Assembly: GCF_023656515.1 (NCBI RefSeq)
Contig: NZ_JAMOFV010000006.1
Coordinates: forward strand, 4,419,735 to 4,483,734
Direction of reading: 5' to 3'
Origin: Clostridium swellfunianum
GTDB lineage: Bacteria; Bacillota; Clostridia; Clostridiales; Clostridiaceae
Length of the DNA stretch: 64,000 nt
Part shown: positions 33,270 through 42,256 of the stretch, in pieces
Position numbering within the stretch: the stretch's first letter is position 1
How the letters are laid out: every line of letters starts with the position of its first letter
Program-made: the position numbers and the translations under genes
Notes under the pieces: model-generated
What the model was told of the DNA's origin: nothing
Database searches by the model: none
Seen by the model: the letters and a program-made list of their open reading frames with translations, nothing else

Positions 33270-35342
33270 TTACGAGTAGATATCTGAAAATTCTATTTTA
33301 ATTCTTTCTACGTTGCTCTCATAAGAATTTTCTTCCTCAAACTCATCATATGAAACTGCTGCTGCAGGAAGAGTTATGATAAACTCGCTGCCTTCTCCAA
33401 TACTGCTATTTAACTTAATAGTTCCTCCATGCATTTCAATAAGTGATTTAACAAGAGCAAGACCAATGCCGCTGCCCTCATGATTTCTTGTAAACGACTT
33501 GTCCACTTGTCTGAAGCGTTCAAAAATAATTTCCTGTTTATCATAAGGAATACCTATGCCCGTATCTTTTACTGAGATGGTGACAACTTCTCCTTCATCA
33601 GTAAAGTTTACAAATATACTGTCACCTGGATTAGTAAATTTAATAGCATTAGATAAGAGATTAAGCATTATTCTTTCAATCTTGTCAAAATCACAGGCCA
33701 TAATTTTTTCTTCAGTATCAGTGTCAAAAGTAAGCGTTATTCCTTTCTCATTAACATAATCAGCTACCGATAGAGTTATGTCTTCCACCATATTGACTAT
33801 ATTGTAATTTTGAAGGTTAAGTTCTAAGTAACCTGAATCAATTTTTGAAATATCTATAAAATTATTTACTAGTTTTAAAAGCCTATAACAATTTTGCTTC
33901 ATGCTATTAAGATATTTTTTGGTCTTATCTTCTGGATAATTACTTACCCCTCCCATATTCAAAAGCTGTACAGCGCTTAATATAACATTTAATGGAGTCC
34001 TCAGTTCATGGGATATATTTGATATAAACTCAGTTATAAGCTTATTGTACTCCCTGGATTCATTTAGAAGTTCTGAGCTTTTTTTCACATCCTCTTTAAG
34101 TTTTTTAACCTGCTCTTTATAGTCTAAATCTCTTAGAATTGCTAATACAGCTGGTTTTCCATTATTTATAAAGTAGGCAGCTGCTGTTTCTATATGGTGT
34201 ATCTCATTATTAACCTTTATTTTAGTTTCAAAGAAAGGTACCACACTCTTTTTATTACTTATATCGTTTAATATATCTTCTATCTTTTCTATATCATCTT
34301 CATAAACAAAATCATAAATTGTTCTACCCTTTAAATCATTTATGTGGTCTACTCCAAGACGATTTAGAGCTTTATCATTAGCATAAATATAATTGCCCTC
34401 ACAAAGAACAACAATAGCATCCTTTGAATTTTCTATAAGTATTTTATAACATTCTTCATTACTCACAAATGCTTCTTCAACAGTTCTTCTCATGCTGTTC
34501 TCTTCAGCAAGTTCTCTACTTGTCGCATTTAATTTGAAGTATAAGTGATTGTAGGGAGTTTTCAGTCCCACATCTATTAGAGCTTTATATATATAATAAA
34601 AAGCCATAAACTTCGACACATGAAGCATCACATTCAAAGAATTATATGGTTCTCCAAAAGTAAAAAATAAAACTGTCAATATTCTTGCAGCAATACTATG
34701 CTGGGTATAAATATAAAGACTATAACTTATATTTTTTCTTATTCTATAATATAAAAATGCACTAGATGCAAGCATCACTATAATTGCTATCTGACTCATA
34801 ATTTTAAAAGCTGTAGGCTTGTAATTTTCCATTATTATATCAGGAAAAATATTATTCCAAAATATTGCTAAAATTGCCCCCAGCGCCAAGAAAAAAATCC
34901 CCTTAGCAACTAAACATGGTTTAAAGCTAGTACAATTACTTTTCAGAAGTTTATAAGAAAACAAAGTAGTAGCTGCTTCTACATACATTGCTAAAACTGC
35001 AGCTTGCAGTGAAATATTAAAATTCGATGATTTTATAATGTTCATTCCCGGATATGTAATTGTATGAATAAAATCAAATATCCCTACAAAGGCATAACCT
35101 ATTCCTAGAAACATGAAAAAGCTATTTCTAGAAATTCCATAAGTATTTACAGCTACTATTAGTATGCTGAAAGCAACAACAGATGTAAACATTTGAATAA
35201 TAGTATGAAACAACACATAGTTTCTGCTGCTTAAGAAAAAGCTTACAAGCATTGTAACAATTATAAAAATTATATTTCCGCTCATCCCCTTAAACTTTTT
35301 CTTTTGAAATTCTTGCTTTTTAATGACATAACTTGAATCCAT
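33270..35342 (-). CDS. MASE3-PAS sensor histidine kinase
   Basis: A 690-residue kinase. An N-terminal MASE3-type sensor has seven to eight helices (about 25-260) with GIGYAFVGIFDFIHTITYPGM. A PAS domain covers about 290-410. The coiled coil is followed by HisKA (FISNISHELRTPLN) and HATPase (NLLSNAIKFTNPG, DTGIGIPYD, GSGIGLALVKSL). All catalytic boxes are intact. There is no adjacent response regulator, so it is an orphan kinase like those that feed Spo0A in clostridia; that link is inference. GGGAGAAAACT precedes the ATG. Confidence 0.9.
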   Translation of the reverse strand: MDSSYVIKKQEFQKKKFKGMSGNIIFIIVTMLVSFFLSSRNYVLFHTIIQMFTSVVAFSILIVAVNTYGISRNSFFMFLGIGYAFVGIFDFIHTITYPGMNIIKSSNFNISLQAAVLAMYVEAATTLFSYKLLKSNCTSFKPCLVAKGIFFLALGAILAIFWNNIFPDIIMENYKPTAFKIMSQIAIIVMLASSAFLYYRIRKNISYSLYIYTQHSIAARILTVLFFTFGEPYNSLNVMLHVSKFMAFYYIYKALIDVGLKTPYNHLYFKLNATSRELAEENSMRRTVEEAFVSNEECYKILIENSKDAIVVLCEGNYIYANDKALNRLGVDHINDLKGRTIYDFVYEDDIEKIEDILNDISNKKSVVPFFETKIKVNNEIHHIETAAAYFINNGKPAVLAILRDLDYKEQVKKLKEDVKKSSELLNESREYNKLITEFISNISHELRTPLNVILSAVQLLNMGGVSNYPEDKTKKYLNSMKQNCYRLLKLVNNFIDISKIDSGYLELNLQNYNIVNMVEDITLSVADYVNEKGITLTFDTDTEEKIMACDFDKIERIMLNLLSNAIKFTNPGDSIFVNFTDEGEVVTISVKDTGIGIPYDKQEIIFERFRQVDKSFTRNHEGSGIGLALVKSLIEMHGGTIKLNSSIGEGSEFIITLPAAAVSYDEFEEENSYESNVERIKIEFSDIYS

Positions 35343-35505
35343 ATAGTTTTCTCCCTATTATCCCATATTGATATCCATATAATATTATGTAGAACTATGG
35401 CCTATAGTGTCAAATGGTATATAGTGCCAAAAGAAAACATATGAAAATCTTCAAGTAAAAAGAGCAATCTAACTTATAAAAATCAGATTACCCTTCATTA
35501 GCTAA

Positions 35506-36138
35506 TTATTCAGTTAAAAGCCATTTCAAAACTTTTACAGCTTGATCTTTTCTATTTGAGGTAGCAATAACAGCAATAACCTTATCTTTAGTATTAAAGC
35601 CAATCTCTTCAAGTTTCTTGTTACTTTCCACATCTACTCCGTAGTTACTGTCTCCTGCACTGTTTTTAACAAGCTTTTGGGTTTTAAATTCAGTTGACTT
35701 AAAGTCAGTTAAATCCTCAAGCTTTGAAAATATGCCTTCCTCTGAAAATTTATTAAAATCATTTTTATCCATTACAATAAGATCAAGCTCATTTGCAGCG
35801 ATCTGTGCCATAAACTTTTGTATAAGCTGCATATTAGAAGCATCTGAGCTAGTTAAGTTTCCAGCAATTGGCATAGTACTTATAAAAGCTTCTTTTTTCT
35901 TTTCTGTAGGACTTATCAAAAGACTTGTTATATCTTTCTGTAATTCTTCTCTCTTAGGCTCTATTGAAGCCGAGCCCATCAAAGTCAGATTAAATATGGT
36001 TTCTACCCTGGTAACCTGTCCATAGATAAATGAACCTATAAGCAATATACCAATAAGTCCTCCAATAATATGAATTTTATAGTAGTCCCAAATGTACTCT
36101 CTCCTTTCTTTAGGAGTCATACTTTTTAAATCCACCAT
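35506..36138 (-). CDS. Hypothetical single-pass membrane protein
   Basis: A 210-residue protein with a cytoplasmic start (MTPKERREYIWDYYKIH), one membrane helix (about 24-43) and an outward-facing mixed alpha/beta domain. Its NELDLIVMDKNDF and EEGIFSKLEDLTD segments recall the fold of extracellular solute-binding proteins. I know it only as an uncharacterised clostridial type. It has no lipobox. It is likely a short unit of its own, ahead of a weak hairpin at about 35457-35493. A possible protease- or ligand-sensing role is speculation. Confidence 0.68.
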   Translation of the reverse strand: MVDLKSMTPKERREYIWDYYKIHIIGGLIGILLIGSFIYGQVTRVETIFNLTLMGSASIEPKREELQKDITSLLISPTEKKKEAFISTMPIAGNLTSSDASNMQLIQKFMAQIAANELDLIVMDKNDFNKFSEEGIFSKLEDLTDFKSTEFKTQKLVKNSAGDSNYGVDVESNKKLEEIGFNTKDKVIAVIATSNRKDQAVKVLKWLLTE

Positions 36139-36190
36139 ACCCTGTACCTCACTTATCTCTTTATAGTATTTATTATATCTTAATTTAGCT

Positions 36191-38902
36191 TTAGCTTAAA
36201 CCTCTCTCTAAAACATTCACAAACTTATCTGAGGATAAGGGTCTGCTAAAGAAATATCCCTGCATAATATAGCACTTCTGATTAGTCAAAAACTTCACAT
36301 GAGACTCTGTTTCCACACCTTCTGCAATAATATTTATATTCAATTTATTAGCCATAGCAATAATTGCAGAAACAATAGCTTCTTCATCAGAGTCATTTTT
36401 AATATCTTTTACAAATTGCTGTGCTATCTTTAGTGTGCTTATAGGAAACTTCTTTAGATAACTCAGAGAAGAATATCCCGTCCCGAAGTCGTCAATAGAA
36501 ACTGAAATCCCCATCTGTTTTAGTGCCAATATTTTAACTATAACTTCATCCTCATTTTGCATAGCTATACTTTCAGTAATTTCTAACTCCAAGTATCTTC
36601 CATCCAAACCAGTATCCTTTAATATTCCTGAAACAACTTCAACGAAGTCATCTAATTGAAATTGCTTTACAGATATATTTACACCCATCTTTGATAATTT
36701 ATATCCTTTTTGCTGCCAAAGCATCATTTGCTTACAGGCAGCTCTCAATATCCACTCTCCTATTGTAAGTATAAGCCCTGTTTCTTCAGCTAAGGCAATA
36801 AACTCACTAGGTGGAACAAGACCTAAACTTGGGTGATTCCAGCGAACCAATGCTTCTGCTCCAATAATTTCATTGTTTTTAGTATTAATTTGAGGTTGAT
36901 AATATAGAATTAATTCTTCTCGCTTAATGGCATTTTTAAGACTTTTATCTAAAATAAACTTTTGGGAATTTATTTGATTTAATTCTGGTATATAAAAATT
37001 ATACCCGTTTCTCCCCTCTTCCTTTACGCTGTACATTGCAGCATCAGCATTTTTCATAAGAGTTATCCAATCTTCACCGTCATCAGGGAACATTGCAATT
37101 CCAATACTACAACTTATAACCAGCTCATGTTTGTTTATTAAAAATGGATTGCTTAGAGAATTAATAATTTTCTCCGCCACTTTAATAACATCATTAGTAT
37201 CAGATACGCTACTTAAAAGTACAGTAAATTCATCGCCTCCCTGACGAGCTACAATATCACTTTTTCTAAGACAATTTTTCAGGCGATTAGATGCAGCAAT
37301 CAGCAGCTGATCTCCCATTTCATGTCCTAAAGTATCATTTATCCCCTTAAATCTATCAAGGTCAATGAACATAACTGCAGCCTTCTCAGTATTGTTTTTT
37401 ATATCAATCATCAGTTCTTCGATTTTATCTTTAATAAATCTTCTATTTGGAAGACTTGTAAGTGAATCATGAAAAGCCATATGATGGATTTTTCCCTGAT
37501 TTATTTTATATTCAGTTATATCTTTAATAATGCCATATATGCCTGTTACCTTGCTATCTACAATAATTGGAATGCAGGTAACATCTAGCTCTAGCTTCTT
37601 TTCCAGCTTCGTTGTAAAGAGCATTTCAAAATTACAAGGGCCATTACTAACAGTGCTGATGAAATACTTTTTTGCCATTTCCTGATTTTCTTTATCTATT
37701 AAATCAAAAATCGGTTTTTCTAAAATCTCTTTCTCAGAATAGCCAGATAAATTTTCACAGGCTGAGTTTATGCTTGTAATCCTGCCCTCAAGGTCTAAAG
37801 AATAGATTGCTAAATAATGTTGGTCGTACAATGATTTATAAATCTGCTTGCTTTCTTTTAGTTCCTTTGTTCTCTGTTCAACCTTGCTTTCAAGTCTATG
37901 GTTCAAGGTTGAAACATCCTGCAAAAGCTTCTTATTGTCAATAATAACAAGAATCTGTTTCACTATAACAAGAAGCATGGTAATAACCATACCGACAGAA
38001 AACAAATCATGTGAATAAGCTAACTCTACAGTTAAGGAAATTGTCACTACAACATAAGGCATACTAATTCGAAGCACATTTATCTTTGAAGAGGCTTTTT
38101 CGGTTACTATTTGTCGCTGCTCTAAATACAATGAATATAAGCCTGAAATCCCAATAATAAAAAATGCTAAAGCCCATAGAGGGTCATATAAGCTGCCAGT
38201 TGAATAAAGTCCTTTTGATGCAGTTAGAAAATAATAGGAATCAGCAATAAGAAGAGTAAATATACCTCCAAAGATAAGTATGTATTTCCTGTAATACGCT
38301 TCTTCGCCTAATAGAAAGTATAAATACAGTACTCCTAGCAACATGGTTAAATCAAAAACCGGACTACCCAAGGTCAGCAAGACCCAAATAATAGATTGTC
38401 CATTAAATTGCTGAAACATGGGAGCTATAATAAATCTGTAGCTCAAATTTATTATAGCAATCATAACTATAAGAGCATCAAATATTGAATATAGGCTCTT
38501 ATACGCGCTTCTTCCTTTATGCATCCTGTAAAATACGGCACTTAGATAGAAAAAATACATTAAGGCAAAAAATAAACTAAAATACCCTGCATAGTGATGC
38601 TCTATCTTTAATATTATTTCGTAATAACTCCAAATTAGCATTCCTATAGTATAAGAGAACGTCCCAAGAACCATAAACAGCCAAAATTTCTTCTCTCTCT
38701 TAGATATTTTTTTATAGGTTGTAATTAGTAAAATAAGGGTTATTATGAGAGCAACAGTTTGCAGTATATCAGAACCAATTGTTAGCATCCTTTTATTATC
38801 CTGCCATAAAAAAATCCATAAATAAAAAAATATTACGTAGATAGTTGTACCTAACACAATTTTTCTTCTAGAATTAAATAAGCCCAATCCTATGCACCCC
38901 AC
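36191..38902 (-). CDS. Membrane PAS-GGDEF-EAL cyclic-di-GMP enzyme
   Basis: A 903-residue protein with about nine N-terminal helices (residues 15-330), a coiled coil, a PAS domain (about 345-470), GGDEF (about 475-635, active site RQGGDEF near 554) and EAL (about 645-895). The EAL domain has EALVRW (about 682), NISVKQF, LEITES, IDDFGTGYSS, AEGVE and QGYFFSRP, so the metal and catalytic residues look complete. The usual LKID motif reads LKIA (about 826), which loses the conserved Asp next to the catalytic Lys. It may be a dual cyclase/phosphodiesterase or mainly a phosphodiesterase. It is separate from the 35506 gene by 52 bp. Confidence 0.9.
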   Translation of the reverse strand: MGCIGLGLFNSRRKIVLGTTIYVIFFYLWIFLWQDNKRMLTIGSDILQTVALIITLILLITTYKKISKREKKFWLFMVLGTFSYTIGMLIWSYYEIILKIEHHYAGYFSLFFALMYFFYLSAVFYRMHKGRSAYKSLYSIFDALIVMIAIINLSYRFIIAPMFQQFNGQSIIWVLLTLGSPVFDLTMLLGVLYLYFLLGEEAYYRKYILIFGGIFTLLIADSYYFLTASKGLYSTGSLYDPLWALAFFIIGISGLYSLYLEQRQIVTEKASSKINVLRISMPYVVVTISLTVELAYSHDLFSVGMVITMLLVIVKQILVIIDNKKLLQDVSTLNHRLESKVEQRTKELKESKQIYKSLYDQHYLAIYSLDLEGRITSINSACENLSGYSEKEILEKPIFDLIDKENQEMAKKYFISTVSNGPCNFEMLFTTKLEKKLELDVTCIPIIVDSKVTGIYGIIKDITEYKINQGKIHHMAFHDSLTSLPNRRFIKDKIEELMIDIKNNTEKAAVMFIDLDRFKGINDTLGHEMGDQLLIAASNRLKNCLRKSDIVARQGGDEFTVLLSSVSDTNDVIKVAEKIINSLSNPFLINKHELVISCSIGIAMFPDDGEDWITLMKNADAAMYSVKEEGRNGYNFYIPELNQINSQKFILDKSLKNAIKREELILYYQPQINTKNNEIIGAEALVRWNHPSLGLVPPSEFIALAEETGLILTIGEWILRAACKQMMLWQQKGYKLSKMGVNISVKQFQLDDFVEVVSGILKDTGLDGRYLELEITESIAMQNEDEVIVKILALKQMGISVSIDDFGTGYSSLSYLKKFPISTLKIAQQFVKDIKNDSDEEAIVSAIIAMANKLNINIIAEGVETESHVKFLTNQKCYIMQGYFFSRPLSSDKFVNVLERGLS

Positions 38903-39012
38903 TTAAGTAAGAAAACAAATATTTATACTAAGCTAAATATAACCTTTTCATAGTAAGATAATATATACAATTATACAAGATTACACAAATTCCTACAATA
39001 ATTTACCTAGCA

Positions 39013-39882
39013 TTAATTATTTGTTATTTCCTTCAAGAAATTTACTGCTACTGTAGATAATTTATTATTTTCGAGAGTCACTATGGAGTTTTGTGTATAT
39101 AGAGACTGATTATCTATAATCTTAAACTTCAAATTATTTGCAAGTACAAGGCTTTTAGAGGACATAGGTACTATAGCAACTCCCAAACCTGCATTTGCCC
39201 ATAATAAAGAAGTCCTGGAATCATCATTTATACACAGAATTGATGGGTTTATTCTCTCTTTTTGAAATGCTGAAATTACAACATCTTTAAATCTTCTATA
39301 TATAACAAGGGGCTTTCCCCTTAATTCTTCAATCAAAATTGTTTCCTCATATTTGTCTAAATCACTATCAGTACTATATGCGGCTATCATTGGTTCACTT
39401 TTCATATAAATTGTATTCAATCCAGTCGTTTCAAAGGGAGTCCTCACAATTCCAATTTCTATGACTCCAGAAAAAAGCAGCTCTATAATTTCTGGTGTAA
39501 TCCCTTCATAGATCTCATATCTGACTTTACTATATTTTTTATGAAACCTAAGAAAAAACCTCTCTAAAAAGTCGGCATCTATTGCAGATATTGTTCCAAT
39601 CCTTAAGGTTCCCTTAAAACCGCTCTTATTATCCTGAAGTTCCTTTTCAATTGAGTTTTGCAGCTCCAGCATACTATTTGCTTTATCTAAAAGAATTTCC
39701 CCTGCATCAGTTAAAGTTATCCTTCTTGATCCTCTATGAAATAACTTAGTTCCTAATTGTTCCTCTAGATTCTTTATTTGATTGCTAAGAGCAGGTTGAG
39801 CTATATGTAGTTTTTTTGATGCAGCTGTAATGTTTCCCGCATTTACCACAGTTACAAAATATAAAAGCTGTTTTATTTCCAT
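39013..39882 (-). CDS. LysR family transcriptional regulator
   Basis: A 289-residue regulator. The N-terminal winged helix has FVTVVNAGNITAASKKLHIAQPALSNQIKNLE in its recognition region, then an effector-binding domain from about residue 90. ATG at 39882 has AGGAG 8 bases upstream; a longer frame from 39930 lacks this. It is divergent from the MATE transporter with 114 bp between starts, the classic LysR arrangement. It probably regulates that transporter and itself. Confidence 0.9.
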   Translation of the reverse strand: MEIKQLLYFVTVVNAGNITAASKKLHIAQPALSNQIKNLEEQLGTKLFHRGSRRITLTDAGEILLDKANSMLELQNSIEKELQDNKSGFKGTLRIGTISAIDADFLERFFLRFHKKYSKVRYEIYEGITPEIIELLFSGVIEIGIVRTPFETTGLNTIYMKSEPMIAAYSTDSDLDKYEETILIEELRGKPLVIYRRFKDVVISAFQKERINPSILCINDDSRTSLLWANAGLGVAIVPMSSKSLVLANNLKFKIIDNQSLYTQNSIVTLENNKLSTVAVNFLKEITNN

Positions 39883-39996
39883 GAACTTATCTCCTATATA
39901 AAAAAACATATGGATTCTATAATATATCAATATTTTTATTATATGTTAATCTATGTTAGACTACAATAGAGTAAAACAATGCAAGGGGGAATACTA

Positions 39997-41334
39997 ATGG
40001 TTACTGATATGACTAAAGGAAATCCTACAAAAACTATACTAAAGTTTTCACTTCCTTTTTTGATTGGAAACTTATTTCAACAATTATATAACATTGTGGA
40101 TTCAGTTGTCGTTGGAAAGTTCATTGGAACAGAATCATTGGCAGCAGTAGGCTCGTCATTTATGCTTATGAACTTCTTTTCTTTTATAATAATAGGATTA
40201 TGTATGGGCGCTTCTGCCGTTTATTCATTTTTCTTCGGTGAGAAAAATTATTCAAAGCTTCGTAAATCAATATTTATATCCTTTTCATTGATAGGTTTTT
40301 TTACAGTTATACTTTCAATTGCAATCATATTAAATATTGATAATATGCTGCTTCTTATAAAAACTCCTCAAAGCATATTTAAAGGCTCAAGCGATTACCT
40401 AAGAATCATTTTTGGAGGATTAATATTTGTATTTCTATTTAATGCTTGTTCAGCTTTACTTAGATCTATAGGTGATTCAAGAACTCCATTATATTTTTTA
40501 GTTTTAGCTGCTATCATTAACATTGTGCTTGATTTAGTGTTTGTAATTAATTTTAATATGGGTATAGAAGGAGTAGCTCTTGCAACTATAATAGCTCAGG
40601 CTGTATCATCAGTCTTATGTTTAGTCTATGCTTTTCTAAAAATACCTCTTATTAGACTAAAGCGTGAGGATATGGTATTTGACAAAAACATATCACTCAT
40701 GATTGGTAAATATAGCATTCTTACATCAATTCAACAGTCTATTATGACCTTTGGAATGGTTTGCGTTCAGGGAATTGTAAATACTTTTGGGCCAGATACA
40801 ATTGCAGCTTTTACTGCAGCTGGAAAGATTGATTCTATAGCATACTTGCCAGTTCAGGATTTTGGCAATGCTTTTTCTACTTATATAGCTCAAAACAAAG
40901 GAGCTAAGAATACTTCAAGAATACATGAAGGTATAAAATCTGCTGCTCGTACAATAGTTTTATTTTGTTTAGTTTTTTCTACATTGATTTTTATAAATTC
41001 CAAGAATTTAATGAAGATTTTTGTAAATGCAGATGAAATTAATGTAATAACTCTTGGTGTAGAATATTTGTCTATAATATCTGTATTTTATATATTAATA
41101 GGTTTTTTATTTATGTTCTATGGATTTTTTAGAGGTATTGGAGCATTAAATACCTCCTTGATACTTACAATAATGTCTCTTGGTACTAGAGTAATCATGG
41201 CATATGTACTTTCAAGGATTCCTCAGTTAGCTCAGCGCGGCATATGGTGGTCTGTTCCTCTAGGCTGGTTCCTTGCAGATAGCATTGGACTTACAATTTA
41301 TTTAAAGATGAAAAAGAAGAGCTTGTTTCAATAA
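39997..41334 (+). CDS. MATE family efflux transporter
   Basis: A 445-residue membrane protein with twelve helices in two MatE halves. It opens with MTKGNPTKTILKFSLPFLIGNLFQQLYNIVD in two stretches, followed by VVGKFIGTESLAAVG. It is a Na+ or H+ coupled exporter of cationic drugs or metabolites (DinF/NorM superfamily, clostridial branch). ATG at 39997 with AAGGGGG 7 bases upstream is preferred over the ATG at 39979. It is monocistronic, closed by a strong terminator. Confidence 0.92.
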   Translation: MVTDMTKGNPTKTILKFSLPFLIGNLFQQLYNIVDSVVVGKFIGTESLAAVGSSFMLMNFFSFIIIGLCMGASAVYSFFFGEKNYSKLRKSIFISFSLIGFFTVILSIAIILNIDNMLLLIKTPQSIFKGSSDYLRIIFGGLIFVFLFNACSALLRSIGDSRTPLYFLVLAAIINIVLDLVFVINFNMGIEGVALATIIAQAVSSVLCLVYAFLKIPLIRLKREDMVFDKNISLMIGKYSILTSIQQSIMTFGMVCVQGIVNTFGPDTIAAFTAAGKIDSIAYLPVQDFGNAFSTYIAQNKGAKNTSRIHEGIKSAARTIVLFCLVFSTLIFINSKNLMKIFVNADEINVITLGVEYLSIISVFYILIGFLFMFYGFFRGIGALNTSLILTIMSLGTRVIMAYVLSRIPQLAQRGIWWSVPLGWFLADSIGLTIYLKMKKKSLFQ

Positions 41335-41336
41335 AT

Positions 41337-41377
41337 AAAGGCAGAGCAACAACATTGATTTTTGTTGCTCTGCCTTT
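41337..41377 (+). terminator. Strong terminator of the MATE gene
   Basis: A 16-bp perfect stem (41337-41352 with 41362-41377) ends in TTTTAT on the plus strand. Confidence 0.92.
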
Positions 41378-41538
41378 TATTCATTCCAACTATTGAACTG
41401 CTGTTATTTTAGCAATCACAATATATTATGATTTTAAAGTGTTAATTGTTACTAGAAACTGTAACATTTTTTACTGCTGTCCATAGACTAATATTAATAA
41501 GAATTTCAGAATTTATTTTAATAATATGGGGTGATATA

Positions 41539-42105
41539 ATGCGAAAAAAACATAAGTATAGGTGTAATTATTTATGTTATGACATAAGTGAACTGAGGAT
41601 GATCGGTCAGGGGCATGAGGGCAAGGTCTATCTACTTCCTAATGATAGAGTAATAAAGATATTTCATAATTCTAATTCTTGCAAACGCCAAATCGAGATA
41701 CTTCTGAAAGCACGAAACAGCAGGTTTTTTCCTACTGTTTTTTATTTTGATAATAATTCTATAGTTATGAGTTTTATACACGGCACCACTCTATCTCATT
41801 ACTTAAACTATTACGAGATTGATAAAAATATTTCACTTGAACTTGTCAAGCTTATTGATAATTTTAGGGATCTAGGTTTTACAAGGCTTGACATGCGTCT
41901 TGGACATATATTTTTGCAGCCTGATAAAACCATTAAGGTTATTGATCCCAGAAAAAGTTATGAAAAAATACGAACCTACCCACGTTCGATGCTAAAAGGA
42001 CTAAGAAAGCGCGAAGCTCTAAATGATTTTTATGAATACATTAGAGAAGATTATCCATGTTACTATAAATACTGGAAAAACATGCTCTTGAAAGAGTATG
42101 GATAA
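41539..42105 (+). CDS. Minimal protein-kinase-fold protein (RIO/Bud32-like)
   Basis: A 188-residue protein with a compact kinase fold. The glycine loop is GQGHEGKVYLL, the ATP-binding Lys lies in RVIKIFH, and the hinge region IVMSFIHG follows. The catalytic loop has Asp in RLDMRLGHIFL, and a metal-binding Asp in VIDPRK replaces DFG. It lacks the C-terminal lobe helices of full kinases, as RIO/Bud32-like and small antibiotic-kinase-like proteins do. ATG at 41539 follows GGGGTGATATA. It may phosphorylate a protein or small molecule; the substrate is unknown. It stands alone, with 204 bp before it. Confidence 0.75.
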   Translation: MRKKHKYRCNYLCYDISELRMIGQGHEGKVYLLPNDRVIKIFHNSNSCKRQIEILLKARNSRFFPTVFYFDNNSIVMSFIHGTTLSHYLNYYEIDKNISLELVKLIDNFRDLGFTRLDMRLGHIFLQPDKTIKVIDPRKSYEKIRTYPRSMLKGLRKREALNDFYEYIREDYPCYYKYWKNMLLKEYG

Positions 42106-42142
42106 ATGTATTTTAATTAATATCACTTCCATTGCTTTTAGC

Positions 42143-42188
42143 TAAAGGTAAAAAGTTAACAAGTTAACTTTTTAAAAATATACCTTTA
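42143..42188. repeat. Extended interrupted palindrome upstream of the LysM-TolB gene
   Basis: An inner pair, AAAAGTTAAC (42151-42160) and GTTAACTTTT (42163-42172), is flanked by TAAAGGTA (42143-42150) and TACCTTTA (42181-42188), with 8 unpaired bases on the right arm. It is too AT-rich for a good terminator. It could be a protein-binding operator for the gene starting at 42257, or a weak transcript end for the kinase gene. Confidence 0.55.
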
Positions 42189-42256
42189 AGCAATCAAACA
42201 CACCTTTTTCAAAATTTCATATTATATATTGATATTAATTTTTTTTGGAGAAGCAT

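Noticed and set aside
35400-35440. Direct repeat TATAGTG(T/C)CA upstream of the MASE3 kinase
   Set aside because: Two short imperfect copies in AT-rich DNA; not distinguishable from chance.
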